In this document: one piece after another, positions 1 through 8,399 of the stretch
Layout: each line of letters begins with the position of its first letter
Numbering within the stretch: the first letter of the stretch is position 1
NCBI GenBank assembly: GCA_003599485.1
Contig: QZKM01000005.1
Location: 1-56,134, forward strand
Length of the DNA: 56,134 nt
Reading direction: 5' to 3'
Origin: Gammaproteobacteria bacterium
GTDB taxonomy: Bacteria > Pseudomonadota > Gammaproteobacteria > SURF-13
Position numbers and translations under genes: made by a program
The notes under the pieces: model-generated
The model's database searches: none
Seen by the model: the letters and a program-made list of their open reading frames with translations, nothing else
Told to the model about the DNA's origin: nothing

Positions 1-1
1 G

Positions 2-217
2 GCGGTGGCGCGCGCGCGCAAGATTCAGCGCTTCCTGTCGCAGCCGTTTCATGTGGCCGAAGTGTTCACCGGCAGCCCCGGTAAATACGTCACGCTCAAG
101 GAAACCATCCGCGGCTTCAAGGGCATCGTCAGCGGCGAATACGACCACCTGCCGGAGCAGGCGTTCTACATGGTCGGCACGATTGATGAGGCGGTAGAGA
201 AGGCGAAGACTTTATAA
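2..217 (+). CDS. atpD: ATP synthase F1 beta subunit, C-terminal fragment
   Basis: This is the last 71 codons of the catalytic beta subunit of F1Fo ATP synthase, cut by the left window edge. The frame is open from base 2 to a TAA at 215-217. The sequence is the strongly conserved C-terminal helical domain of AtpD, including the segments [18 protein letters not shown] and [14 protein letters not shown], and ends in the usual AVEKAKTL-like tail. The protein works in the F1 head on the cytoplasmic face of the inner membrane. It is followed by atpC, the normal order at the end of an atp operon. The call is secure; only the length is incomplete. Confidence 0.97.
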   Translation, partial: AVARARKIQRFLSQPFHVAEVFTGSPGKYVTLKETIRGFKGIVSGEYDHLPEQAFYMVGTIDEAVEKAKTL

Positions 218-223
218 AACAGC

Positions 224-291
224 AGCGAGTGGCTAGTACCGAGTGGCGAGGAATACCGCCATTACCTAGCTACTCGTCACTCGCTACTCGG
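224..291. repeat. imperfect inverted repeat between atpD and atpC
   Basis: The 84-bp atpD-atpC gap is filled by variants of the unit CGAGTRGCGAG. The left arm CCGAGTGGCGAG (239-250) matches the complement of the right arm CTCGCTACTCGG (280-291) at 11 of 12 positions. More copies of the unit lie at 224-238 and 266-279. The right arm ends 10 bp before the atpC start, and no Shine-Dalgarno sequence is visible there. This looks like a dispersed intergenic repeat dropped into the operon. Confidence 0.6.
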
Positions 292-301
292 AACTGAATT
301 T

Positions 302-727
302 ATGGCCATGACCCTGCACGTAGACATCGTAAGCGCCGAGGCGGAGATTTTCTCCGGCACCGCGGAGCGGGTGTTCGTCCCCGGCACGATGGGCGAGCTC
401 GGCATCCTGCCGCGTCACGCCCCGCTGCTCACCACGCTGCGTCCCGGCGAAGTGCGCGTCGAGCTGCCCGGCGGAGAAGAGCAGATATTCTACGTCTCCA
501 GCGGCATGCTGGAGATACAGCCGCACGTGGTCACCATCCTTTCCGACACCGCGCTGCGCGCGCACGATCTGGACGAGGCCAAGGCCCTGGAGTCCAAGCG
601 CGCCGCGGAAGAGGCCATGAAAAACAAGACCGGCGCGATGGAAATCGCCAAGGCCCAGGCCGAACTGGCCGAGGCGGTGGCGCAACTGGAAACCATCAAG
701 CGCCTGCGCAAGCGTTCCGGGCGCTGA
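302..727 (+). CDS. atpC: ATP synthase F1 epsilon subunit
   Basis: This 141-residue protein matches the usual length of the epsilon subunit, which links the F1 rotor to the c-ring and inhibits ATP hydrolysis. The N-terminal beta-sandwich (about residues 1-87) begins [17 protein letters not shown] and contains [18 protein letters not shown], a typical epsilon signature. Residues 90-138 form the charged C-terminal helical hairpin. Two ATGs, at 302 and 308, could start the protein. Neither has a recognisable ribosome-binding site because a repeat sits directly upstream. Its place right after atpD confirms the identity. Confidence 0.96.
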   Translation: MAMTLHVDIVSAEAEIFSGTAERVFVPGTMGELGILPRHAPLLTTLRPGEVRVELPGGEEQIFYVSSGMLEIQPHVVTILSDTALRAHDLDEAKALESKRAAEEAMKNKTGAMEIAKAQAELAEAVAQLETIKRLRKRSGR

Positions 728-788
728 TATTACACAAATCCATGCGCGCCGCTTTCCCCGGCGCACTTCGTAGTTTATCCTTAAGGCC

Positions 789-2177
789 ATGAGCCTTAGC
801 GTCGTCATCCTCGCCGCCGGACAGGGCACGCGCATGTGTTCCAGCCTGCCCAAGGTATTGCATAAGCTGGCCGGGCGCACCCTGCTGGAGCACGTGACCC
901 GCACGGCGCGCGAACTCACGCAAAAGGTTGCGGTGGTGTACGGTTACGGCGGCGACGTCGTGCCCAGGGCGCTGGCGCAGCTCGGCGTGCGCTGGGTGGA
1001 ACAAACCCCGCAATTCGGCACCGGCCACGCGCTGCTCCAGGCCATGCCCCCTATTCCGGACGAGGACACCGTGCTGGTGCTCTACGGCGACGTGCCGCTG
1101 ATCAGCGCCGCCACGCTCAGCAAACTCATCGCCGCCTCGCAACACGGCAACCTCGGTTTGCTGACCGTAATCCTGAGCGATCCTTCCGGCTACGGCCGCA
1201 TCGTGCGTGACGCGCAAAATAAAGTAATGCGCATCGTGGAAGAAAAAGACGCCACCGCCGCTGAGCGCGAGATCGGGGAAATCAACACCGGCATGTTGGC
1301 GGTGAATGCCAAGCGCATGCGCGGCTGGCTCAAAGAACTGAAAAACAGCAATGCGCAGCGCGAATATTATCTCACCGATATCATCGCGCTCGCGGTACGC
1401 GACGGAGTGGCGGTAAACACGGTCTTTGCCGAAAATGAGGCGGAAGTAATGGGCGTCAACACCAAGGTGCAGCTTGCCGGACTGGAGCGCCATTATCAGC
1501 GCATGCAGGCCGAGCGCCTGATGACGCAGGGCGTCACGCTCGCCGATCCCGCGCGCTTCGACCTTCGCGGCGAACTGACGGCGGGCAGCGACGTGGAAAT
1601 AGACGCGAACGTCATCATTGAGGGCAAGGTGACGCTGGGCGAGCGCGTGCGCATCGGGCCTTATAACTTGCTGCGCAACGTGAACGTGGGCGATGATGTG
1701 AATGTCCAGTCCCACTGCGTGATTGAAGACGCCGTGATCGGCCGGCACTGCCGCATCGGACCCTACGCGCGCATCCGCCCGGGAACCATGCTCGCCGAGG
1801 GCGCGCACATCGGCAATTTTGTGGAGATAAAAAAGTCCACGGTCGGCGCTCACTCCAAGATCAATCACCTGAGCTATGTGGGCGATACCACGGTGGGGCG
1901 CGAGGTGAATATCGGCGCGGGCGCCATCACCTGCAATTATGACGGGGTGAGCAAACATCAAACCGTGATCGGCGACGGCGCCTTCATCGGCTCCGGCACG
2001 CAACTGGTGGCGCCGGTGAAGGTCGGTGACGGCGCGGTCGTCGGCGCGGGCTCCACCATCACCCAGGACGTGCCGCCGGACGTGCTGGCGCTGTCGCGCG
2101 TGAAGCAAAGCACCGTGCCGGGCTGGAAAAGGCCCGTCAAAACAGAGCAAAGGGAAAAGGGAAAAGGGAAAAGTTAA
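789..2177 (+). CDS. glmU: bifunctional N-acetylglucosamine-1-phosphate uridyltransferase / glucosamine-1-phosphate acetyltransferase
   Basis: GlmU carries out the last two cytoplasmic steps to UDP-GlcNAc: acetylation of glucosamine-1-phosphate and uridylyl transfer. The N-terminal pyrophosphorylase domain shows LAAGQGTRM with a downstream PKVLHKLAG, and LYGDVPLI. From about residue 250 a left-handed beta-helix of hexapeptide repeats follows, with the acetyltransferase segments RIRPG, KINHLSYVGD and NIGAGAITCNYDG. An AAGG ribosome-binding site precedes the ATG. The 462 residues are slightly longer than E. coli GlmU (456). The last 13 residues (VKTEQREKGKGKS) are Lys/Glu/Gly-rich and encoded by a purine-rich intergenic repeat, so the tail looks acquired. 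glmS follows. Confidence 0.98.
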   Translation: MSLSVVILAAGQGTRMCSSLPKVLHKLAGRTLLEHVTRTARELTQKVAVVYGYGGDVVPRALAQLGVRWVEQTPQFGTGHALLQAMPPIPDEDTVLVLYGDVPLISAATLSKLIAASQHGNLGLLTVILSDPSGYGRIVRDAQNKVMRIVEEKDATAAEREIGEINTGMLAVNAKRMRGWLKELKNSNAQREYYLTDIIALAVRDGVAVNTVFAENEAEVMGVNTKVQLAGLERHYQRMQAERLMTQGVTLADPARFDLRGELTAGSDVEIDANVIIEGKVTLGERVRIGPYNLLRNVNVGDDVNVQSHCVIEDAVIGRHCRIGPYARIRPGTMLAEGAHIGNFVEIKKSTVGAHSKINHLSYVGDTTVGREVNIGAGAITCNYDGVSKHQTVIGDGAFIGSGTQLVAPVKVGDGAVVGAGSTITQDVPPDVLALSRVKQSTVPGWKRPVKTEQREKGKGKS

Positions 2178-2229
2178 ATACTGCTGCGCTATGATCCTCT
2201 TCTCTTTTCTCTTGCCCCTTTCCTCTTCC
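2144..2229. repeat. purine/pyrimidine inverted repeat at the glmU-glmS junction
   Basis: A run of AAAGGG units on the plus strand (2144-2175) is answered by a pyrimidine run of CTCTTTTCTC and CCCCTTTCC type (2196-2229). The two could form a long imperfect hairpin. The left arm is inside the glmU reading frame and supplies its C-terminal residues. The right arm ends just before the glmS ribosome-binding site (GCGGAG). It may be a dispersed repeat or a weak attenuating hairpin; no clear terminator T-run follows. Confidence 0.5.
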
Positions 2230-2245
2230 GCGGAGCGGAGTTGAT

Positions 2246-4072
<1,827 letters not shown>

Positions 4073-4090
4073 CGGCACGCGCACTGAGCC

Positions 4091-4170
4091 TGTTCACACA
4101 AAATAAAGTTCTTACCTGAAAAATAAAGTTCTTTCCTGGCTATACGGAGACAGGATAGTTGTTAGCCAGC
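4091..4170 (+). mobile_element. Tn7-like transposon end downstream of glmS
   Basis: Eighteen bases after the glmS stop the sequence begins TGT, and three spaced sites resembling Tn7 TnsB-binding repeats follow. They are AAAATAAAGTTCTTACCTGA (about 4100-4119), AAATAAAGTTCTTTCCTGG (4121-4139) and GACAGGATAGTTGTTAGCC (about 4148-4166). The third is close to a published Tn7 end repeat (GACAGAATAGTTGTAAACTG). The position, just past the glmS stop, is the classic attTn7 site. No tnsABCDE genes occur in the window, and the partner end was not found with confidence. I read this as one surviving end of a Tn7-type element. Confidence 0.7.
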
Positions 4171-4220
4171 CAACACGATTTCGCCGTAGAATGCATTAAG
4201 AACGAGGAAGGAGGCAAAGA

Positions 4221-4316
4221 ATGAACCTGGCCACTGGATTGGTTCTTGGGTTGCTGATCATGGCGCTTGGTGCAGCAGCCATGACCGTGTTTGCAATGTA
4301 TTGCAGCGGCAGCTAA
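4221..4316 (+). CDS. 31-residue single-span membrane peptide
   Basis: This short gene starts at an ATG preceded by a strong AGGAGG site eight bases upstream. It encodes 31 residues: a short polar start, one hydrophobic helix (LVLGLLIMALGAAAMTVFAM) and a short polar end with one Cys. It lies just inside the Tn7-like end and is the first gene of the island. I do not recognise a family. The ribosome-binding site and clean membrane span make translation plausible. A second small frame overlaps its end in the +1 frame, so a frameshifted longer ancestor is also possible. Confidence 0.5.
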   Translation: MNLATGLVLGLLIMALGAAAMTVFAMYCSGS

Positions 4317-4422
4317 CCGTACATCTGATAAGATTGACGACGTGCTGGCATTCGTGGAGGCCAGTAACAAGCGGATCGCAGCGATGGAAGCGAAAGCCAA
4401 AAACACCGGAAGGGCGGCGTGA
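4291..4422 (+). CDS. possible small charged helical protein or frameshifted continuation
   Basis: A 43-codon frame overlaps the previous small gene by 26 bases and ends at TGA 4420-4422. After about 13 residues it reads SDKIDDVLAFVEASN and KRIAAMEAKAKNTGRAA, an amphipathic, charged helix. The only start near its beginning is a TTG at 4291 with no clear ribosome-binding site. It may therefore be read by translational coupling or frameshifting from the upstream gene, or be a relic of a longer protein with an N-terminal membrane helix. No family is recognised. Confidence 0.3.
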   Translation: MQCIAAAANRTSDKIDDVLAFVEASNKRIAAMEAKAKNTGRAA

Positions 4423-4760
4423 GCGTTTATACCAATTTATAGTGGATTTCATGTATAACCAGATATAACTAGGTATAAATAAACCATGGTATGCTTAAAA
4501 TTGTAAGTATGCTGCGAGCAAAGCATAAGCTTGCCGCCTTTATTTATGGGCATGATCGTTCCGAAACGGCGCGACTATGCCTAATAGTCGTATGTCCATT
4601 GGCAATCCGGGTAAGTATCGATTCACCTTCCGCATGGATGTACAGTCGGCTTCATGGCATATCGGCGATTTCGAAAATTGCCGTGACGGCGTTCGGTCCG
4701 CCGATGCCCCTGGCCGTCGTGCGGACTCGCGCCTTATAGCGCCCTGGTGCCAAGCCATTC
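4423..4760. other. island stretch without a supported gene
   Basis: The segment 4430-4495 is AT-rich and holds repeated GTATAA/TATAAC motifs (for example ATGTATAACC and GGTATAAATA), which could be promoter elements or further transposase-binding repeats. Beyond it, a 69-codon plus-strand frame from ATG 4577 has no recognisable domain and an unusual composition, so I do not call it a gene. The base composition near 4430-4560 is clearly lower in GC than the flanking core genes, in keeping with imported DNA. Confidence 0.4.
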
Positions 4761-4786
4761 ATGCTCAGCCGCCATTCGGAGGATGA

Positions 4787-4921
4787 TGCCGCGGGCCGTT
4801 CTGCCTCATGGCCAAAGAGGCGGTCGCGTTGCTCAACAAGAAGGGCTTCAAGGCCGCGCGCCTGGAGCTGGGCGTGGCCGAGTGGCGCGCCAGCGGCCTC
4901 CCGCTCGCCAGCAATGCCTGA
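4787..4921 (+). pseudogene. C-terminal remnant of a rhodanese-domain protein (ArsR-rhodanese type)
   Basis: A frame opening directly after a TGA at 4784-4786 reads CRGPFCLMAKEAVALL and continues through LEDG-like ARLELGVAEWRASGLPLASNA to a stop at 4919-4921. This is the end of a rhodanese domain. In ArsR-rhodanese fusions the catalytic loop reads YCRGPYC followed by a helix and the EGVxEWRxAGLPV motif. Everything before the active-site loop is missing and no start codon or ribosome-binding site serves it. It sits immediately upstream of a truncated metallo-hydrolase and an MFS transporter. This looks like the wreck of a sulfur or arsenic cassette. Confidence 0.65.
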
Positions 4922-4955
4922 ACATTTCTCAACGATTCAACACGGAGACATAAAC

Positions 4956-5069
4956 ATGTTCTTCAAACAACTGGCGTCCAAAGAATCGACGCTTTCCTAT
5001 TTCTTCGGTTGCGGCGGCAAGGGTAAGGCCGTGGCGGTGGACGTGGTGGCGGCCAACATCGCGGCCTAG
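4956..5069 (+). pseudogene. N-terminal stub of an MBL-fold (persulfide dioxygenase-like) hydrolase
   Basis: The frame starts MFFKQLASKESTLSYFFGC and goes on to GGKGKAVAVDVVA. This is the usual N-terminal strand region of glyoxalase II/ETHE1-like hydrolases (compare FRQLFEPVSSTYTYLLGC in the intact enzyme at 10027-10731). It stops after 37 codons at TAG 5067-5069, before any HxHxDH metal motif, so it cannot be an active enzyme. A GGAG site lies upstream of the ATG, so the stub may still be translated. The MFS gene starts 18 bases later, which suggests that a deletion removed the rest of the gene. Confidence 0.6.
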
Positions 5070-5087
5070 GTATCGAGCAACCGCGCG

Positions 5088-6404
5088 ATGCACGCAACCC
5101 ACCACGGCCACGCAGCGTTCGCCGCTTACCGCCACGGTATCCGCGACAACCTCACGCAATTCCTGCACCAACTGGTGCAGGTATTCCTGGTGGGCCTCAC
5201 ACTCGGCATGCTGCGCACCGTGGTGCCAGCGCTGGCCGAGAGCGAGTTCGGCGTACCCAAGGGCTCATTCCTGTTGCTCATGGCGTTCGTGGTGGCCTTC
5301 GGTTTCGTCAAGGGCACGCTCAACTTCGTCGCCGGCCGTCTGTCGGAGCGGCTCGGGCGCAAGTCCGTGCTGTTGCTCGGATGGGCTTCGGCCATGCCGA
5401 TCCCGTTTATGATCCTGTACGCGCCGAGCTGGGGCTGGATCGTCGCGGCCACCGTACTGCTCGGCGTCAACCAGGGGTTCACTTGGTCGATGACCCAGAC
5501 CGCCAAGCTCGACATCACCCGCGCCGACCAACGCGGGCTCACGATGGGGCTCAACGAGTTTTCGGGTTATGTCGGCATGGCCGTCGCCGGGATCGTCACC
5601 GGCTATCTCGCCACCGCGCTTGGCCCACGGCACGGCCTGTTCGTGTTCGGTGCGGTGGTGATCGTGCTCGCGTTGGTATTGACCGCCTTGTGGGTCAAGG
5701 AAACGCTCGCTTGGGCGCACGCGGAGGGCGCACGCCATGCGGCCGGCAAGGCGACCGGCCCGAAGCCGCGCTTCCTGAAGAACATCTCCGATCAACCCAC
5801 GACTTGGGAAGTGTTCACGCTCATGAGCTGGCACGACAAGCGCATGGCGGCCTTGAGTCAGGCCGGTCTGGTCGAGAAGTTCGTCGATGCGCTGATCTGG
5901 GTAGTGTATCCGGTGTATCTCTACGAACACGGCTTGAGCCTCGCCAACATCGGCTGGGTAGTGGGCGTGTACGGCTTCGTGTGGGGCGGCTCGCAGTTCT
6001 TCACCGGCCGGCTCTCCGACCGCATCGGCCGCCAGAAGCCGATCGTGTGGGGCATGTGGATCTGCGGCGCCGGCGTTGGGCTGATGCTGCTCGGTGAACA
6101 TGTCGCCTGGTGGTCGTTCTCCGCAGCCCTGACCGGCTTCGGCATGGCGCTGCTCTATCCGAATCTCTCAGCGGCGGTCGCCGACATCGCGCACCCCAAC
6201 TGGCGCGGTTCGGCGATCGGCATCTACCGCTTTTGGCGCGACCTCGGCTACGGCATCGGCGCGCTGCTGCTCGGACTCATCGCGCACCTGAGCGGCGGGC
6301 TCGAATCGGGGCTGTGGTTCGTCGCGATTGCGATGGCGTTGTCCGGGCTCGTCGTGCAGCTTTGGAGCGAGGAAACACATCCGCGGCTCAATCCGGCCAA
6401 CTGA
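5088..6404 (+). CDS. MFS transporter
   Basis: This is a 438-residue major facilitator superfamily protein of the inner membrane with about 12 predicted spans in two halves. MFS signature loops are visible: GRLSERLGRKSVLL after span 2 (about residue 85) and GRLSDRIGRQKPIVWG in the second half (about residue 307). The N-terminus is His-rich (MHATHHGHAAF). The substrate is unknown. Its neighbours, broken rhodanese and metallo-hydrolase genes and downstream SHOCT and metal-domain-like genes, suggest efflux of a metal, metalloid or sulfur compound. The gene appears intact and is the main surviving cargo of the island at the glmS 3' end. Confidence 0.85.
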   Translation: MHATHHGHAAFAAYRHGIRDNLTQFLHQLVQVFLVGLTLGMLRTVVPALAESEFGVPKGSFLLLMAFVVAFGFVKGTLNFVAGRLSERLGRKSVLLLGWASAMPIPFMILYAPSWGWIVAATVLLGVNQGFTWSMTQTAKLDITRADQRGLTMGLNEFSGYVGMAVAGIVTGYLATALGPRHGLFVFGAVVIVLALVLTALWVKETLAWAHAEGARHAAGKATGPKPRFLKNISDQPTTWEVFTLMSWHDKRMAALSQAGLVEKFVDALIWVVYPVYLYEHGLSLANIGWVVGVYGFVWGGSQFFTGRLSDRIGRQKPIVWGMWICGAGVGLMLLGEHVAWWSFSAALTGFGMALLYPNLSAAVADIAHPNWRGSAIGIYRFWRDLGYGIGALLLGLIAHLSGGLESGLWFVAIAMALSGLVVQLWSEETHPRLNPAN

Positions 6405-6410
6405 CTGTTC

Positions 6411-6622
6411 CTAGCAGGTTGTTGAAAAAGGCCATCCATGGCCTTTTTCAACCTGGCCGCTCCTGCGCATCCCTGCGCTCGCGGCATTGGGGCATCCTGC
6501 CCGGCACAAAGCAAAAAATGTCATTTTTGCTTTGCTCCATTTTTCAAGCACCTACACCGTGCTTGAAAAATGGCGGCGCGTCCGTGCGCCGTACGCAGGC
6601 TGTTTTTTCAACAGCCTGCTAG
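6411..6622. repeat. four-hairpin repeat with terminal inverted repeats (copy A)
   Basis: This 212-bp non-coding unit is bounded by near-perfect 19-bp inverted repeats (CTAGCAGGTTGTTGAAAAA at 6411-6429 and its complement at 6604-6622, one mismatch). Inside are four hairpins. Stem 1 (6421-6452) has 15-bp arms around a CC centre in ATCCAT. Stem 2 lies at 6507-6534. Stem 3 (6537-6573) has perfect 15-bp arms, and stem 4 is GC-rich (6575-6590). Copy B at 7319-7437 repeats the same order with different stem sequences. It may be MITE-like and could also act as the MFS gene's terminator. Confidence 0.7.
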
Positions 6623-6673
6623 TTGAGACCGTCTCGATGGACACTGTGCGGAACTGAATGAGGGGGACGAACG

Positions 6674-6904
6674 ATGATGGGCGACATGGGCAGTTTCGGA
6701 TGGTTCGGACCGGGGTTCGGCGGGTTCTTCATGATCCTAGTCTGGGTGCTCGTTATTGCCGGGGTCGCGGCGCTCATCAAGTGGTTGGCATCGTCTTCGA
6801 CCCAGCGCGGCGAAACGCCGCTCGAGATTCTCAAGGCCCGCTATGCGCGCGGGGAAATCAGCAAGGAGGAGTACGAACGGATGCGGCGAGAGCTGCAGGA
6901 GTAG
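6674..6904 (+). CDS. SHOCT domain small membrane protein
   Basis: This 76-residue protein has a Gly/Phe-rich N-terminus, one membrane helix (about residues 18-40, FFMILVWVLVIAGVAALIKWL) and a C-terminal SHOCT motif. The SHOCT part reads TPLEILKARYARGEISKEEY and then ERMRREL. SHOCT (short C-terminal) domains are common in small bacterial membrane proteins found in metal-resistance and mobile gene clusters; their molecular role is poorly known. The start at 6674 (MMGDMGSFGW) is chosen for the family-like N-terminus, and a purine-rich GGGGGACGA site lies upstream. It sits between a repeat and a small metal-domain-like gene. Confidence 0.85.
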   Translation: MMGDMGSFGWFGPGFGGFFMILVWVLVIAGVAALIKWLASSSTQRGETPLEILKARYARGEISKEEYERMRRELQE

Positions 6905-6963
6905 CTCCATCGCACCCCGAGGCATACGCGACGTGGACGAACCATTATGGCAGGAGGGTCATC

Positions 6964-7299
6964 ATGGACATTGCAGACATCATGCTTCACGTTCCGGCCA
7001 ATCTATCGGCCAATGACCACGCCAACATCGAGCGCGACATTCAGGGATGCGACGGCATGGTTTCGGTGCACTTCAGCACGAAGTACCCGCACATGCTGGA
7101 AGTCGCCTACGGCCCGCTTGCCTTGGCGGATACCAACATGCTGGTTATTGCGGTGGCGCCCAACAACGACCTGCTGGAAAAGTTCAAATCAAACCTGCAA
7201 GAGCTGCGCGCGCGGTGGGAAACTGATCGTGTTCGCCGATGCCAGGGCACGGACGTGGGCAAGCCACGCAACCTCGCCAAATCGGTTACCGTGGAGTAA
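6964..7299 (+). pseudogene. small metal-domain-like protein fused to a glmS 3' remnant
   Basis: A strong AGGAGG site precedes ATG 6964. The first 49 residues (MDIADIMLHVPANLSANDHA, then DGMVSVHFSTKYPHMLEVAY) resemble small HMA-like proteins of metal-resistance clusters, without the CxxC motif. From 7111 on, the frame is glmS-derived: GPLALADTNMLVIAVAPNND aligns with [20 protein letters not shown] of GlmS. A one-base deletion near 7214 shifts the frame, about 120 bp of glmS are missing, and the frame is restored so that both end in [12 protein letters not shown]. The chimera has 111 codons. The head may be functional; the tail is junk by origin. Confidence 0.65.
7111..7299 (+). pseudogene. glmS: second, diverged glmS 3'-end remnant
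   Basis: These bases align with the 3' end of the intact glmS at 3752-4072, with roughly 70-85% identity by eye and one internal deletion. The last 54 bases, which encode [17 protein letters not shown] in the intact gene, are nearly the same. The divergence is too large for a recent tandem duplication, so the piece probably came from another species' glmS and marks the far border of an island inserted at the glmS end. Just after the stop, AACTTTATTT resembles the complement of the Tn7-like repeats at 4100-4139. Confidence 0.7.
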
Positions 7300-7318
7300 C
7301 TTTATTTGGCTTAAGAAA

Positions 7319-7437
7319 CCTTGAAAAAGTCGTCCATGACATTTTTCAGAGACGAAAAACGAAAAATGTGATTTTCGTTTTTCTTCATTATTCAATCGCC
7401 TGATGCGATTGAATAATGGCAATACATTCCTGTATTC
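7319..7437. repeat. four-hairpin repeat (copy B)
   Basis: Four hairpins follow in the same order as copy A (6411-6622). Stem 1 is TTGAAAAAGTC around GTCCATGAC (7319-7349). Stem 2 is GAAAAACGAAAA with its complement (7354-7383). Stem 3 has perfect 14-bp arms with CATTATTCAATCGC on the left (7386-7418), and stem 4 is AATACA/TGTATT (7421-7436). The stem sequences differ from copy A but pairing is kept, so the folded structure rather than the sequence seems to be conserved. It lies between the island and the convergent sulfur operon and may terminate both. Confidence 0.65.
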
Positions 7438-7455
7438 AGGAACCTCCCGGCCTAA

Positions 7456-7896
7456 TCAGAGTTTCTCTAGGCGGCGTGCGGTAAGCCATGCGTCGTTCCA
7501 TTTGAACAGAAGCATCCCGGCGAGCATGGAGACGGCGAACACGACCGTGTTCGGAGCTAGGCCGGACAGCGCGACCAGCGCGGGGCCGGGGCAGTAACCG
7601 CTCAAACCCCAGCCGATACCGAACAGCATGCTGCCCGCAAGCAGGCGCGCGTCTATATGTTTGGCGGCGGGCAGTGCAAATTTTTCCGCTAAAATCGGCG
7701 CGCGGCGTCGGGTGATCCAGCGGTATGATAGAAAATACACCAGCGTGGCGCTCGCCATCACCAAAAGCAAGCTGGGATCCCAGTCGCCCGTTACATCCAG
7801 AAAGGCGATGATTTTTGCAGGCTGCGTCATGCCCGCGATGCCCAGCCCCAGGGCGAAGAGGAGACCCAAAAAGAATGCCGCGAGCGCCTGTTTCAT
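7456..7896 (-). CDS. YeeE/YedE family transporter, second half
   Basis: This 146-residue membrane protein of the YeeE/YedE (sulfur transport) family begins [19 protein letters not shown]. It carries the family signature [16 protein letters not shown] (about residues 95-110), where a conserved Cys is thought to handle thiosulfate or a persulfide. Four or five membrane helices are apparent. The start at 7896 overlaps the stop of the preceding gene by ATGA, so translation is probably coupled. Full-length YeeE is about 350 residues; here, as in the PmpA/PmpB type, two short proteins share the job. It is the last gene of the sulfur operon running from 10731. Confidence 0.85.
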   Translation of the reverse strand: MKQALAAFFLGLLFALGLGIAGMTQPAKIIAFLDVTGDWDPSLLLVMASATLVYFLSYRWITRRRAPILAEKFALPAAKHIDARLLAGSMLFGIGWGLSGYCPGPALVALSGLAPNTVVFAVSMLAGMLLFKWNDAWLTARRLEKL

Positions 7897-8312
7897 AACA
7901 CGTGGCGGACGACAAATACCGTGACGAGGGCGCTCACCATGAATGTCGCCACGGCGGCGAGCGAACGCGGAGACAGACGGGCGATGCCGCACACGCCGTG
8001 TCCGCTGGTGCAGCCGCTGCCGAGACGCGTGCCGTAGCCCACCAGCAGTCCGGCGATGGCATAGGTGGCGAATGAATAGTCAGGCGGAAGCGCGAGCGCC
8101 TGCGGATAAAACCACAACAATAGTAACCCGCCTGCGATCAGTCCGGCGATAAACGCGCCGCGCCATGACACATCGCCGCGCGGCAGATCGAGCAGTCCGC
8201 CCAAAATGCCGCTGATGCCCGCGATGCGTCCATTGAACAATAACAGCCCGGCCGCCGCCAGGCCGATCAGCAGTCCTCCAAGCGTCGCGCTGATGGGCGT
8301 GAAATGCTCCAT
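7893..8312 (-). CDS. YeeE/YedE family transporter, first half
   Basis: This is a 139-residue membrane protein with about four helices and the YeeE/YedE signature [20 protein letters not shown] (about residues 93-112), which includes the conserved Cys pair. Family members bring thiosulfate-type sulfur across the inner membrane. It is paired with the gene at 7456-7896 by a 4-base overlap and likely forms a two-part transporter with it. Upstream in the same operon are a Met-rich periplasmic protein, DUF302, a TauE/SafE exporter and a persulfide dioxygenase. Confidence 0.87.
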   Translation of the reverse strand: MEHFTPISATLGGLLIGLAAAGLLLFNGRIAGISGILGGLLDLPRGDVSWRGAFIAGLIAGGLLLLWFYPQALALPPDYSFATYAIAGLLVGYGTRLGSGCTSGHGVCGIARLSPRSLAAVATFMVSALVTVFVVRHVL

Positions 8313-8399
8313 TTAAAATCTCCAGCGCAGCATGCTGTGCCGGTAAAGCGCGGGCCGCCCGCGATCAGGGTTTGATAAAATTTGCATGGACTACCTCCG

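Noticed and set aside
743-765. Terminator after atpC
   Set aside because: A short GCGCCG/CGGCGC stem is present, but no run of T follows and glmU begins close by, so read-through is as likely.
696-2150. Long open frame on the minus strand across glmU
   Set aside because: It is a by-product of high GC in an essential gene on the other strand. Its translation is rich in His, Arg and Gln with no domain. The same reasoning removes many other antisense frames in this window.
4577-4786. A 69-residue frame in the island
   Set aside because: There is no ribosome-binding site, no recognisable domain, and composition atypical of coding. It also overlaps the start of the rhodanese remnant region.
4091-7455. 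An active Tn7-like transposon
   Set aside because: No transposase genes, no clear second end and several broken genes are present. Only an old, decayed island can be supported.
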